Positions 1-7,675 of a stretch of DNA of 19,049 nucleotides are shown piece by piece (position 1 is the stretch's first letter; the number at the start of each line of letters is the position of its first letter). Made by a program: the position numbers and the translations under genes. Source of the DNA: Bacillota bacterium (GTDB lineage Bacteria > Bacillota > Clostridia > Peptostreptococcales > Anaerovoracaceae). Where the stretch lies: NCBI GenBank assembly GCA_019420525.1, contig JAHZHA010000034.1, positions 18,729 through 37,777 on the forward strand, in the 5' to 3' direction. Below the pieces are notes generated by a model, which saw only the letters and a program-made list of their open reading frames with translations, was not told where the DNA came from and ran no database searches.

Positions 1-176
1 TCATGCTGACAGTCGAATTCTTTCAGGAACGGGGCGTTTCCGTACGTGAGGCTCTGGCACAGAAGAGTGCGCCCGTCCAGTATCTGGGGATTCTTCTGCC
101 TGTAGCTGCCGTGCTGGTGCTGGGCGTCTGGATTAAAGGAGATGTGTCCGTGGGATTCATCTACATGCAGTTTTAA
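1..176 (+). CDS. MBOAT family O-acyltransferase, C-terminal end (partial)
   Basis: Only the last 57 or so codons are present, and the frame is open from the left edge (codons begin at base 3). The tail has one hydrophobic helix (LGILLPVAAVLVLGVWI) and ends in GFIYMQF. An aromatic F-I-Y-x-Q-F ending is typical of AlgI/PatA-type membrane-bound O-acyltransferases in Bacillota. Such proteins carry acyl (usually acetyl) groups across the membrane for attachment to exported polysaccharide or peptidoglycan. The stop codon lies 17 bases before an SGNH acyltransferase gene with a strong ribosome binding site, the usual MBOAT-SGNH operon pairing. The catalytic histidine lies outside the window, so the family call rests on the tail and its neighbour. 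Confidence 0.72.
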   Translation, partial: MLTVEFFQERGVSVREALAQKSAPVQYLGILLPVAAVLVLGVWIKGDVSVGFIYMQF

Positions 177-193
177 GGAGAGGAGGAGAAACC

Positions 194-2038
194 ATGTCGG
201 CAAAAAAATGGCTCGTTTCATTTATCCTCACCGTGTTCGGACTGTTTGTGCTGCTGGGTGCGTTCAATGTCACCGTGGATCCCTTCGGTGTTTTCGGCGA
301 CCGGTTGTTTTCCTGGTATTCCTACGACATGACGCTCAATCCCAGGGCGGCGAAGATCGCATATCTCGATGAGAACCATGAAAAATACGATTCCTACATC
401 ATAGGCTGTTCATCCACCAGCTCATATCCCGTTGACCGCCTGAACGAGTATTACGATGCCAGCTTTTACAATATGATCATGTACGGCGCCGATATGCTGG
501 ACGTGGAGAAGGAAAGCCGCTATATCATCGAAAATTACGAGTGTAAAAATCTCATCGTCAGCGTATATATCGACAATGCACTCCATTACGATGAAGAGGA
601 GGATCCTCTGAAATATTCCGTTCACGGAAAGACAGAGTCCGGAGGTATTCTGCAGGAGCTGACGTATTATCTGCGCTATCTGAAGGCGGAACCGACGTAT
701 GCCATCGACAAGCTGCGGTCTCTTCAGAAAGATACATATCTGAATCAGGCATTCGATGTATTTAACGCTGAGACTGGCGCTTATGACAAAACGAAGAGAG
801 ATGCGGAGCGGATCTCTGACAGGGAGTCTTATCTTCAGGCTTATCCGGAATTTGCGGCTTATCCGCAGACGTCACCGGAGATGACGGAAATCGGGCCAAC
901 GGCGGAGAGTCTGGCGCGGATACGGGATCTCTGCGAGGAAAACGGCATAAATTTCACTGTTGTAATGGCGCCGGTCTACTGGGACTATTTTAACGACTTT
1001 GCGAAAGAGGAAGTTCTGGAGTTTTATACGGCTCTGGCGGAAGTCACGGATTTCTGGGATTTTTCCATGAGTTCTGTGAGTTACGAGATGCGTTATTTTT
1101 ATGATGCCACTCATTTCCGCAACTGTGTTGGCGACATGGCTCTGGCACGTATGGCGGGAGATGACAGCATTTATGTGCCGGAGGATTTCGGTCAGCTAGT
1201 AACGAAAGACAATGTGGAAGAGGCGGTAGACGATCTCTATACTCACAGCGCTCTTTCGAACCAGGAGATTTCTGCCTGCGTTCCGGTGCTGCTTTATCAT
1301 GAAATCGATCCGGCAGCCGACGGAAGCAACGGCGCCGTGATATCACCGGAAACTTTCGAGAATCATATCAGAGCGCTGGCAGAAAACGGATATACCGCTG
1401 TCTCGCCCGAAGAGCTGACAGCCTACGTGGAACACGGCGGAACCCTGCCGGAAAAGCCGGTACTCATCACCTTCGACGACGGATACCAGAGTAATTACGA
1501 TTACGCTTATCCGGTACTGAAAAAGTACGGCATGAAAGCGACGATTTTCGTCATCGGCTCTTCAGCTGGAAAAGATGAGTACAAGGATACCGGACAGCCC
1601 ATCATTCCGCATTTCGGAGCGGAAGAGGCGCGGGAAATGACGGATTCCGGCCTGATCTCCATTCAGAGTCACACATATGATCTGCATCAGGCTGCGGCAT
1701 ATGAGACGGGTACGGTCCGGGAGAATATGGCGCCGCTGCCCGGCGAAGACGAATGGGATTATGCGGACATGCTGGCAGATGATACGGAAAAAGAAAGGCA
1801 GCTGATCCTCTCGCTTACCGGAGAAGAACCGTTTGCTCTGGCTTATCCGGAAGGTAGGTATACCGAACTGACGACGTCGGTTCTGGTGCAGCTCGGCGTA
1901 AAGATCACATTTACCACTCAGCCGGGCGGAAATACTGTGATCAGAGGACTGCCGCAGAGTCTCCTGGAAATGAACCGTTATACAATGTACGAGGATACGA
2001 CGGCGGAGCAGATGCTGGAATATCTTTCAGTAAATTAA
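194..2038 (+). CDS. SGNH (DltD/AlgJ-like) acyltransferase fused to a CE4 polysaccharide deacetylase
   Basis: This 614-residue protein has two enzyme domains. Residues 7-24 form a single N-terminal membrane helix, so the rest should lie outside the membrane. The SGNH part (about 45-330) has a nucleophile block G71-C-S73-S-T75 and a C-terminal D304-A-T-H307, the D-x-x-H arrangement seen in DltD. This domain probably takes acyl groups from the upstream MBOAT protein and places them on a glycan, or removes them. The C-terminal part (about 360-614) is a NodB/CE4 deacetylase: TFDDG at 426-430 (D428, D429), S-H493-T-Y-D-L-H498 as the metal-binding motif, and AYPEGRY at 550-556. The two histidines are five residues apart, as in PgaB/IcaB, not four as in most CE4 enzymes. 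Bases 181-188 hold a GGAGAGGAG ribosome binding site that supports this start. The substrate is unknown; acetylated exopolysaccharide or wall glycan is inferred. Confidence 0.88.
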   Translation: MSAKKWLVSFILTVFGLFVLLGAFNVTVDPFGVFGDRLFSWYSYDMTLNPRAAKIAYLDENHEKYDSYIIGCSSTSSYPVDRLNEYYDASFYNMIMYGADMLDVEKESRYIIENYECKNLIVSVYIDNALHYDEEEDPLKYSVHGKTESGGILQELTYYLRYLKAEPTYAIDKLRSLQKDTYLNQAFDVFNAETGAYDKTKRDAERISDRESYLQAYPEFAAYPQTSPEMTEIGPTAESLARIRDLCEENGINFTVVMAPVYWDYFNDFAKEEVLEFYTALAEVTDFWDFSMSSVSYEMRYFYDATHFRNCVGDMALARMAGDDSIYVPEDFGQLVTKDNVEEAVDDLYTHSALSNQEISACVPVLLYHEIDPAADGSNGAVISPETFENHIRALAENGYTAVSPEELTAYVEHGGTLPEKPVLITFDDGYQSNYDYAYPVLKKYGMKATIFVIGSSAGKDEYKDTGQPIIPHFGAEEAREMTDSGLISIQSHTYDLHQAAAYETGTVRENMAPLPGEDEWDYADMLADDTEKERQLILSLTGEEPFALAYPEGRYTELTTSVLVQLGVKITFTTQPGGNTVIRGLPQSLLEMNRYTMYEDTTAEQMLEYLSVN

Positions 2039-2099
2039 AGCTGAAGATGAAAACATATATCCAACATTACGGAACCGGCAAATAGTTTGATATTTGAGT

Positions 2100-2151
2100 T
2101 AAAATGAAAAAGGAATGAAAATGATATCATTTTCATTCCTTTTTCATTTTA
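2100..2151. terminator. Perfect 52-bp palindrome, likely bidirectional terminator
   Basis: Both arms are 26 bases and pair without mismatch or loop around the centre at 2125/2126. Each arm has only five G or C. Because the sequence is its own complement, either transcript would end in a T-rich strand: T5, C, then ATTTTATTTTTT on the + side. It sits 61 bases after the SGNH-CE4 stop and 5 bases after the stop of the converging thioesterase gene. A shared terminator is the simplest reading; the long gapless AT-rich stem is unusual. Confidence 0.75.
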
Positions 2152-2156
2152 TTTTT

Positions 2157-2873
2157 TCACTCCGCCGCTGCGCAGAAGACAGTTCTGCCCCCACACTCTC
2201 CTGTGATCAGCATGCGGTCTCCGTCACGCTGTGTACGGATTACGGCGGTATCTCCCAGACGAAGTTCATGCCGGTATTGGATGGATATGCCGCGGATTTC
2301 CGGCAAACGGGGGCCGGCAGGCTCGTCTGTCAGATATGCGGCGATTCTGTCGGCGTAGATGGTGTTGTTCACATGACCGTTGTCATCGATTTCTTCTGGA
2401 AGGACCGTCCAGCGGAAGGATGGTTCCGCTGTCGCGATCGGGATGTATTTTTCCGGTTTCAGCTCATCGCCCGTAATCACAGGTTCCATGATGATTCCCG
2501 CTTTTTCCGGAGGGAAGATGCTGCGGGTTTCCAGACTGATGAGCGCCCAGTCGGTGACTGCCCGGATCAGGAGTCTTCCCAGCTGATCTTCGATCCGACA
2601 ATGACGTGGCAGAAAAGTGAAGCGCGTTTTTCCGGGCCAGGTGCTGAGCTTGAGTCTGTCCCCGGAACGGGGAACCGAGTGAAACTGGACTCTGTGGCTG
2701 GCGACGATCCAGAGAGCGCCGCTTTTCAAAACTTTCCGGCGGGTATGGCCCAGAAAACTACCGTGAGCAGCAGCTGCTATTTCCAGCATATGAAAGACGT
2801 CTCCAGGGGTGCAGGACTCTCCGAAAGCCCGCAGTCTGCTTTCTGCCGTGATTTCCATTGTAAAGATTTCCAT
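2157..2873 (-). CDS. Acyl-ACP thioesterase (double hotdog)
   Basis: The 238-residue product matches the bacterial FatA/FatB-like acyl-ACP thioesterases, which release fatty acids from acyl carrier protein in the cytoplasm. The first hotdog half ends in a TWPG motif (78-81), preceded by W55 and a run like family members (VQFHSVPRSGDRLKLSTWPG, 62-81). The second half carries D164-N-G-H167-V-N169-N-x-x-Y173, the catalytic D-x-N-x-H-V-N-N-x-x-Y signature. A GAGGT ribosome binding site lies upstream of the ATG; a second ATG at codon 6 is possible. The gene is the last of a three-gene minus-strand group, 60 bases after the HPt gene. Its role may be to adjust membrane fatty acids or supply free acids; the link to the transporter is inferred only from position. 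Confidence 0.88.
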   Translation of the reverse strand: MEIFTMEITAESRLRAFGESCTPGDVFHMLEIAAAAHGSFLGHTRRKVLKSGALWIVASHRVQFHSVPRSGDRLKLSTWPGKTRFTFLPRHCRIEDQLGRLLIRAVTDWALISLETRSIFPPEKAGIIMEPVITGDELKPEKYIPIATAEPSFRWTVLPEEIDDNGHVNNTIYADRIAAYLTDEPAGPRLPEIRGISIQYRHELRLGDTAVIRTQRDGDRMLITGECGGRTVFCAAAE

Positions 2874-2933
2874 TTTATATTTTACCTCATATGATTCTTG
2901 CGTACGTGCCTGCGGGGGGGAAAATCCATGCCG

Positions 2934-3335
2934 CTATTTTCCAGAGGATTCTGCCGCTTTGAGATTCTTCAGCCTTTCGACGGCCCGGCAGGCTTCGGAA
3001 ATTTCCTCTTGGAGTCTTTTTGCTTCGGGCAGGACGGCGGTGAGATCGGGGTCAAGGCTCCGGATGGGGCGCAGGTATTCTGTCAGACGGTCAGCCGTCT
3101 CCGAGACGCGGACGGCTCCGATGCCGGCGGCTGTTCCTTTCAGCGTGTGAACGGCGCGGAATGCAGCTTCTGCATCCTGATTCCGGACAGCTTCCAGAAA
3201 GAGGACACAGTTTTTGTCTTCAGCGAAGCGGTAAAGGTATTTTAGATAGATTTTTTCTTTTCCCATAAGACGGCTCAGAGCAGCCTGTGCGTCGATACCG
3301 CCGTCAATGAGAATACGGATTTCTCTGTCGGTCAT
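2934..3335 (-). CDS. Stand-alone HPt (histidine phosphotransfer) protein
   Basis: The 133-residue protein is a single helical HPt domain. H63 lies in the motif A-V-H63-T-L-K66-G67-T-A-A-G-I-G-A, matching H-x-x-K-G of phosphorelay carriers such as those in ArcB or Ypd1. No kinase, receiver or membrane segment is attached. Its start overlaps the stop of the MFS gene by four bases (ATGA, 3332-3335), so translation is probably coupled. HPt proteins pass a phosphoryl group between a hybrid kinase and a response regulator; neither is encoded in this window, so its partners are elsewhere. The C-terminal 30 residues form a charged helix. The family is secure; the pathway is unknown. Confidence 0.86.
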   Translation of the reverse strand: MTDREIRILIDGGIDAQAALSRLMGKEKIYLKYLYRFAEDKNCVLFLEAVRNQDAEAAFRAVHTLKGTAAGIGAVRVSETADRLTEYLRPIRSLDPDLTAVLPEAKRLQEEISEACRAVERLKNLKAAESSGK

Positions 3336-4795
3336 TCAGTCTGTCCTTTCCGGCGCGGCTGCGCCTGTTTTCTCCTGGATGAGAAGAAGATCGCTGCGGC
3401 GCTCAGCAGCGTAAAAATGATGAAGGAGATGCGCATGGCGAAGAGGATCGATTCCTCCGGCGCGTGTTCCAGCGTTACATTTCCGACGGTGACCGCCATG
3501 ACTGCTGTGACGACGGCCATGCTGAGTGTATGGCCGATGGAGCGGCTCGTGGCGGTAACGGAGGACGCTACGCCGTAGTCTTTCCTGTCCACACATGACA
3601 TGATGGCATTTGTATTCGGAGAGGAAAACAGTGCGAAACCTATTCCAATGACTACGAGCGCTGCAATAAAGAGAGGCATCGGATAGCGGTCACTGATAAA
3701 GATGAACGCGAAGATGCCTGCAGCTGAGATGGCCATTCCGGCGGAGGCTAGAAGAAACGGCGAATAGCGGTCCGAAAGTCTTCCTGCGGCAGGTGATAGA
3801 ATCGTCTGAAAGACCGGACTGGTGATGAGGATCAGGCCGGCGGTCTGAGAATCGAAGCCCGCCACTGTCTGCAGATAGATCGAGAGCAGATAACTGACCG
3901 CGTAAGATGCGCCGTAGTTCAGGAGCGCGGCGATATTTGAGAAAGAGAAGACGATATTCTTCCGGAACATATCGGGATCGATCAGAGGGTCTTCTGTTCT
4001 GTTTTCCCTGCGCAGAAAGAGGACCAGCAGAAGAATGCCAGCGGGGAGAAGCAACTTTGCCAGGGTGCCTGTAACGAAAGAGGAAAAACCGTACATGGTA
4101 CACGCCAGTGCAGAGGTGTAGAGAATGCATCCCGGCAGATCTGTCCGGACAGCAGCGCTTTTTTTTCCGGGCGCATTCGCCTTTTCCACGGAGGAAGGCA
4201 CATCCGGCTCCTGCAGCCTGAAAAAGGACAGAAGAGCGATGGATGCCGCCAGTGCTGTGGTGACGTAAAAAATGGAGCGCCATCCGAAATTATGATTCAG
4301 TATGCCTCCAAGAACTGGTCCCAGAGAGAGCCCGAGATATGTCGCGGAAACGGAGAAACCCAGCATTTTTCCCCGCATTTCGGGAGGAAAGGAAGCGGTG
4401 AGGATTGCGACGTTTGTGGAAAAGATCATGGCAGCGCCTGCACCCTGCAGGAGCCGGAAAGCGATGATGGTCTGAATGTTCCAGGACATCGAACACAGGA
4501 GAGCGAAAATGGTAAAAACGATCTGACCTGCCACCAGAACGCGTTTTTTTCCGTAAAGATCGGCAATGCGCCCGAAGGGGACAGAGAGTGAAGCGGAGGA
4601 CAGGATATAGCCCGTGACGATCCAGCCTACGCTGACGGCTCCAGCGTGAAATTCGCTGCTGATGGCTGGAACAGAGAGATTCAGTGCGCTGCCGGTGAAT
4701 GTGGTGAGAAAGGCGGTCATCATGACAACGATGAGAAGAGGCCGTTTCGACACAACTTTTGTTTCCGTCTGTTTTATTTCGGTAGGTTCAGTCAT
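3332..4795 (-). CDS. MFS transporter, DHA2-type drug/proton antiporter
   Basis: This 487-residue membrane protein has about 14 hydrophobic segments. Major facilitator hallmarks are present: motif A GRIADLYGKKR at 75-85, the R-L-L-Q-G-A-G-A-A-M motif B at 114-123, and the antiporter motif C G-L-S-L-G-P-V-L-G-G at 154-164. Length and motif C fit the 14-helix DHA2 exporters (QacA/EmrB type), which expel drugs or other amphipathic compounds using the proton gradient. A hydrophilic stretch (about 196-220) separates the halves. AAGGAG lies eight bases before the ATG. It is the first gene of an operon with the HPt and thioesterase genes, and its promoter region faces glyA. The substrate cannot be deduced. 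Confidence 0.9.
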   Translation of the reverse strand: MTEPTEIKQTETKVVSKRPLLIVVMMTAFLTTFTGSALNLSVPAISSEFHAGAVSVGWIVTGYILSSASLSVPFGRIADLYGKKRVLVAGQIVFTIFALLCSMSWNIQTIIAFRLLQGAGAAMIFSTNVAILTASFPPEMRGKMLGFSVSATYLGLSLGPVLGGILNHNFGWRSIFYVTTALAASIALLSFFRLQEPDVPSSVEKANAPGKKSAAVRTDLPGCILYTSALACTMYGFSSFVTGTLAKLLLPAGILLLVLFLRRENRTEDPLIDPDMFRKNIVFSFSNIAALLNYGASYAVSYLLSIYLQTVAGFDSQTAGLILITSPVFQTILSPAAGRLSDRYSPFLLASAGMAISAAGIFAFIFISDRYPMPLFIAALVVIGIGFALFSSPNTNAIMSCVDRKDYGVASSVTATSRSIGHTLSMAVVTAVMAVTVGNVTLEHAPEESILFAMRISFIIFTLLSAAAIFFSSRRKQAQPRRKGQTE

Positions 4796-4822
4796 TTTTC
4801 GTCTCCTTCAGATTTTTCTGCT

Positions 4823-4850
4823 CCGCACCGCCTTTGCTGACGGTGTGCGG
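4823..4850 (-). promoter_or_regulatory. Hairpin in the leader of the MFS operon
   Basis: On the minus strand CCGCA-CA-CCG pairs with CGG-TGCGG across a ten-base loop: eight base pairs with a two-base bulge. It lies between the inferred promoter and the AAGGAG site of the MFS gene. No U-run follows, so it is not a plain terminator. It could be an operator or RNA control element, or have no function. Confidence 0.3.
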
Positions 4851-4873
4851 AATACGCATGCTTTATGCAATTT

Positions 4874-4879
4874 ATTATA
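4874..4879 (-). promoter_or_regulatory. -10 box for the MFS-HPt-thioesterase operon
   Basis: The minus strand reads TATAAT here, a consensus -10 about 80 bases before the MFS start codon. No good -35 lies 16-18 bases upstream (the best is a T-rich TTATTT), so the promoter may be weak or need an activator. Confidence 0.45.
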
Positions 4880-4976
4880 CGCCACACAGAGCATAAAAAT
4901 AAATGAAAATCCGGCGAAAAACCGGTGACGGGTATATTTCTGAAAATTTTCTGCAGTATTATTGTCCTATTATTCG

Positions 4977-5005
4977 TTTTAAATAGGCGGGGCATGTGCT
5001 ATAAT
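4977..5005 (+). promoter_or_regulatory. Extended -10 promoter for glyA
   Basis: TGCTATAAT at 4997-5005 is a perfect -10 with the extended TGn motif. The -35 position, 17 bases upstream (4977-4982), is a weak TTTTAA, as is common for extended -10 promoters. Transcription would begin near 5012, leaving a leader of about 120 bases before glyA. I find no riboswitch fold in it. The remainder of the 336-base gap between the MFS gene and glyA holds only this promoter, the opposing promoter and the hairpin listed above. Confidence 0.6.
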
Positions 5006-5131
5006 TCTTCTGATACGGCGATTCAGAGCGTATTTTGCAGAAATTTGTTATTGCATCTGTTTTTTTCCATCACTTTCAGCTGTGCTGCATTATGGAAATT
5101 TTCAGATCATTCGATGAAGAAGGAGCAGACA

Positions 5132-6373
5132 ATGTATTTTAATTATCTGGAAAAAGCGGATCCGGAAATTGCCTCGGTAATAAAAAAAGAGATGGGCAGA
5201 CAGGAGAGTAAGATCGAGCTCATCGCTTCGGAAAATTTTGTCAGCAGAGCCGTTATGGAGGCGATGGGCAGCGCGCTGACGAATAAATATGCAGAAGGAT
5301 ATCCAGGCAAGCGCTATTACGGCGGATGTGAATTTGTGGATCAGGCTGAGACGCTGGCCATCGAGAGACTGAAAGCTCTCTTCGGGGCAGAGCACGCCAA
5401 TGTGCAGCCTCACAGCGGTGCGAATGCGAATACCGCGGTCTATCAGGCCGTCCTGGAATACGGCGACACGGTCATGGGCATGGATCTCTCAAACGGCGGA
5501 CATCTCACTCACGGCTCCCCGGTCAATTATTCCGGTAGATCTTATCACTTCGTATCCTATGGCCTCAATCCGGAAACGGGAATGATCGATTTCGACAATG
5601 TGAGAGAACTGGCTCTCAAGCACAGACCGAAACTCATCGTGGCGGGTGCCAGCGCGTATCCGAGAACGGTGGAAACAGATAAATTCCGCGAGATCGCAGA
5701 CGAAATCGGTGCGATCCTCATGGTGGATATGGCGCATATCGCAGGTCTGGTAGCAGCCGGCTGTCATCCGAATCCGGTGGAATATGCGGATATCGTTACG
5801 ACGACGACTCACAAGACGCTGAGAGGTCCGAGAGGCGGCGCGATTCTCTGCAGAGAAGAATATGCGAAAGCTATCGACAAGGCAATTTTCCCGGGCACAC
5901 AGGGAGGCCCGCTGATGCATGTCATCGCGGCAAAGGCGGTTTGCTTCAAGGAAGCTGCAACGCCGGAGTTCAAGCGCGATATGGAACAGGTCGTCAGAAA
6001 CGCGAAAGTTCTGGCTGACGGTCTGATGCAGAGAGGATTCGATCTCGTATCCGGCGGAACGGACAACCATCTGATGCTGGTCAATCTGGTAAACAAAGGA
6101 TTAACGGGCAAGCAGGCAGAAAAACTGCTGGATGAGGCCAATATCACCACAAACAAGAACGCTGTTCCGAACGATCCTCAGAGCCCGTTTGTAACCAGCG
6201 GTATCCGTTTGGGAACTCCGGCAATGACGACGCGCGGATTCAAAGAAGAAGATGCTGAGAAGACTGCGGAAGCCATCGCTCTCGTTCTGGATCATCCGGA
6301 AGATTCCTCTTATCTCGAAGAAGCAAAGGCTATCGTAAAAGAACTCTGCGAAAAACATCCGCTGTATCTTTAG
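5132..6373 (+). CDS. glyA: Serine hydroxymethyltransferase
   Basis: The 413-residue product is a PLP enzyme that interconverts serine and glycine while loading one-carbon units on tetrahydrofolate in the cytoplasm. It shows the full family pattern: IELIASENF (28-36), KYAEGYPGKRYYGGCEF (52-68), the folate/PLP region SGANAN (95-100), DMAHIAGLVAAG (199-210) with the PLP-ring aspartate D199, and TTTTHK228TLRGPRGG, where K228 forms the Schiff base. The frame stays open upstream to 4925, but AAGGAG at 5120-5125, seven bases before ATG 5132, and the homologous N-terminus (YLEKADPEIASVI) fix this start. Length matches the bacterial norm of about 415. The gene appears to be transcribed alone. Confidence 0.97.
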   Translation: MYFNYLEKADPEIASVIKKEMGRQESKIELIASENFVSRAVMEAMGSALTNKYAEGYPGKRYYGGCEFVDQAETLAIERLKALFGAEHANVQPHSGANANTAVYQAVLEYGDTVMGMDLSNGGHLTHGSPVNYSGRSYHFVSYGLNPETGMIDFDNVRELALKHRPKLIVAGASAYPRTVETDKFREIADEIGAILMVDMAHIAGLVAAGCHPNPVEYADIVTTTTHKTLRGPRGGAILCREEYAKAIDKAIFPGTQGGPLMHVIAAKAVCFKEAATPEFKRDMEQVVRNAKVLADGLMQRGFDLVSGGTDNHLMLVNLVNKGLTGKQAEKLLDEANITTNKNAVPNDPQSPFVTSGIRLGTPAMTTRGFKEEDAEKTAEAIALVLDHPEDSSYLEEAKAIVKELCEKHPLYL

Positions 6374-6436
6374 TCTGCAGATTATGAAGCTGCAGGCAGT
6401 GTGCAGCCTGAAACAGATAGTATGTATTTTTCGTCT

Positions 6437-6475
6437 GCCCTGCGATACGGCTGTATCACAGGGCGGTTCTTTCGT
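6437..6475 (+). terminator. Probable terminator after glyA
   Basis: GCCCTGCGATAC (6437-6448) pairs with GTATCACAGGGC (6453-6464) through 11 of 12 positions around a four-base loop, followed by GGTTCTTTCGTT. The U tail is interrupted, so efficiency is uncertain. The single C-A mismatch would be a G-U pair in the opposite transcript. Confidence 0.55.
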
Positions 6476-6524
6476 TCAGCAGTTTTTCGTTTTTTATGAG
6501 CTGTTGAATGAATAACAGAATCCG

Positions 6525-6543
6525 CCGAATGTACGCGATTCGG
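6525..6543 (+). promoter_or_regulatory. Inverted repeat upstream of the yeiH-like gene
   Basis: CCGAAT, seven bases, ATTCGG forms a dyad 37 bases before the yeiH-like start codon. An overlapping outer pair, TCCGCC (6521-6526) and GGCGGA (6554-6559), could form a competing stem. This may be an operator; YeiH genes elsewhere are often controlled by LysR-type regulators, but none is encoded here. Confidence 0.3.
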
Positions 6544-6579
6544 AAATTCTACGGGCGGAAAATAGGAAAAGGAGCCGAT

Positions 6580-7644
6580 ATGGAAAAACTGAAAGAAAGA
6601 TGGCGGGGGGTTCTTCTCTGCCTCATCATTGCGGTGCCGTCCGCTTATCTTGGAAATATGTTTCCGATTATAGGAGGACCCGTCATCGCCATCATCGCGG
6701 GGATGATCCTCACGCAAATTCTGAAAGATAAAACGAAGATGAATGCGGGAATCACATTTACGTCAAAAAAGATTCTTCAGTACGCCGTCATTCTTCTGGG
6801 CTTTGGTCTGAATCTCTCAGTGATTTTTCAGACTGGAAAACAATCTCTGCCGATCATCGTGTCGACGATAGCGGCCTCTCTCATCATCTCATATATTCTG
6901 TACCATCTGATGAAGATTCCCTCCAGAATTTCCGTTCTGATCGGCGTCGGATCATCGATCTGCGGTGGTTCTGCCATAGCGGCGGCGGCGCCCGTCATCG
7001 GCGCGGACGATGAAGAAGTAGCGCAGTCCATTTCCGTCATCTTCTTCTTTAATGTTCTGGCCGCCATCATTTTTCCATCTTTGGGTGCTCATGTTCTGGG
7101 ATTCAGCCCGGATCCGGAAGCTTTCGGCATTTTTGCGGGAACGGCGGTCAACGACACATCTTCCGTAACGGCGGCAGCTTCTACCTGGGATTCCATGTTC
7201 GATCTGGGCTCTCAGACGCTGGACAAGGCCGTTACCGTCAAGCTGACGAGAACGCTGGCCATCATACCGATCACACTGGCGCTGGCATTGTGGAGAGCAA
7301 AAAAGGAAAAGAGCAGCGATGGTGCGAAAGTAAGTATGAAATCAATCTTCCCGTTCTTTATTCTCTATTTCGTCGGAGCATCCGTCATTACGACTGTATT
7401 CCAGTACATGATTTCGGCCGGAATCATCGCCGGAACGGCTGCGACGGTGATTCTGGGATTTTTCTCACTGATGAAACAGGTGAGTAAATTCTTTATCGTG
7501 ATGGCAATGGCTGCAATAGGTCTCAATACGGATATCGTGAAGCTGGTCAGATCCGGAGGAAAGCCTATCTTCATGGGTCTCTGCTGCTGGATCGGGATCT
7601 CCCTTACGAGTCTCGGAATGCAGCACGTCATGGGTATCTGGTAA
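6580..7644 (+). CDS. yeiH: YeiH/UPF0324 family putative sulfate exporter
   Basis: The 354-residue product is a membrane protein with about ten hydrophobic segments. It carries the family's two conserved cores: GVGSSICGGSAIAAAAPVI at 122-140 and GTAVNDTSSVTAA at 187-199, which line the transport path in this family. Members (PF03601) are named putative sulfate exporters because some occur with taurine or sulfonate catabolism genes; the substrate here is not shown. The frame opens earlier at 6508, but AAAAGGAG at 6567-6574, five bases before ATG 6580, and the usual length of about 340-350 support this start. It stands alone between two hairpins. No sulfur genes are near. Confidence 0.88.
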   Translation: MEKLKERWRGVLLCLIIAVPSAYLGNMFPIIGGPVIAIIAGMILTQILKDKTKMNAGITFTSKKILQYAVILLGFGLNLSVIFQTGKQSLPIIVSTIAASLIISYILYHLMKIPSRISVLIGVGSSICGGSAIAAAAPVIGADDEEVAQSISVIFFFNVLAAIIFPSLGAHVLGFSPDPEAFGIFAGTAVNDTSSVTAAASTWDSMFDLGSQTLDKAVTVKLTRTLAIIPITLALALWRAKKEKSSDGAKVSMKSIFPFFILYFVGASVITTVFQYMISAGIIAGTAATVILGFFSLMKQVSKFFIVMAMAAIGLNTDIVKLVRSGGKPIFMGLCCWIGISLTSLGMQHVMGIW

Positions 7645-7675
7645 ATCAAAACGGATATATTTTTCGCAATATGAC

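Noticed and set aside
2115..2894. Open + strand frame of 259 codons opposite the thioesterase gene
   Set aside because: The minus strand carries a clear thioesterase with catalytic motif and ribosome site; the + frame begins inside the palindrome and has no recognisable domain.
4925..5131. In-frame 69-codon extension of glyA
   Set aside because: It spans the -10 promoter box and lacks homology to SHMT; the strong ribosome site directly before 5132 and the normal family length fix the shorter start.
5006..5131. Glycine riboswitch in the glyA leader
   Set aside because: The leader is short and AT-rich; I could not find the paired aptamer pattern or a switchable terminator.
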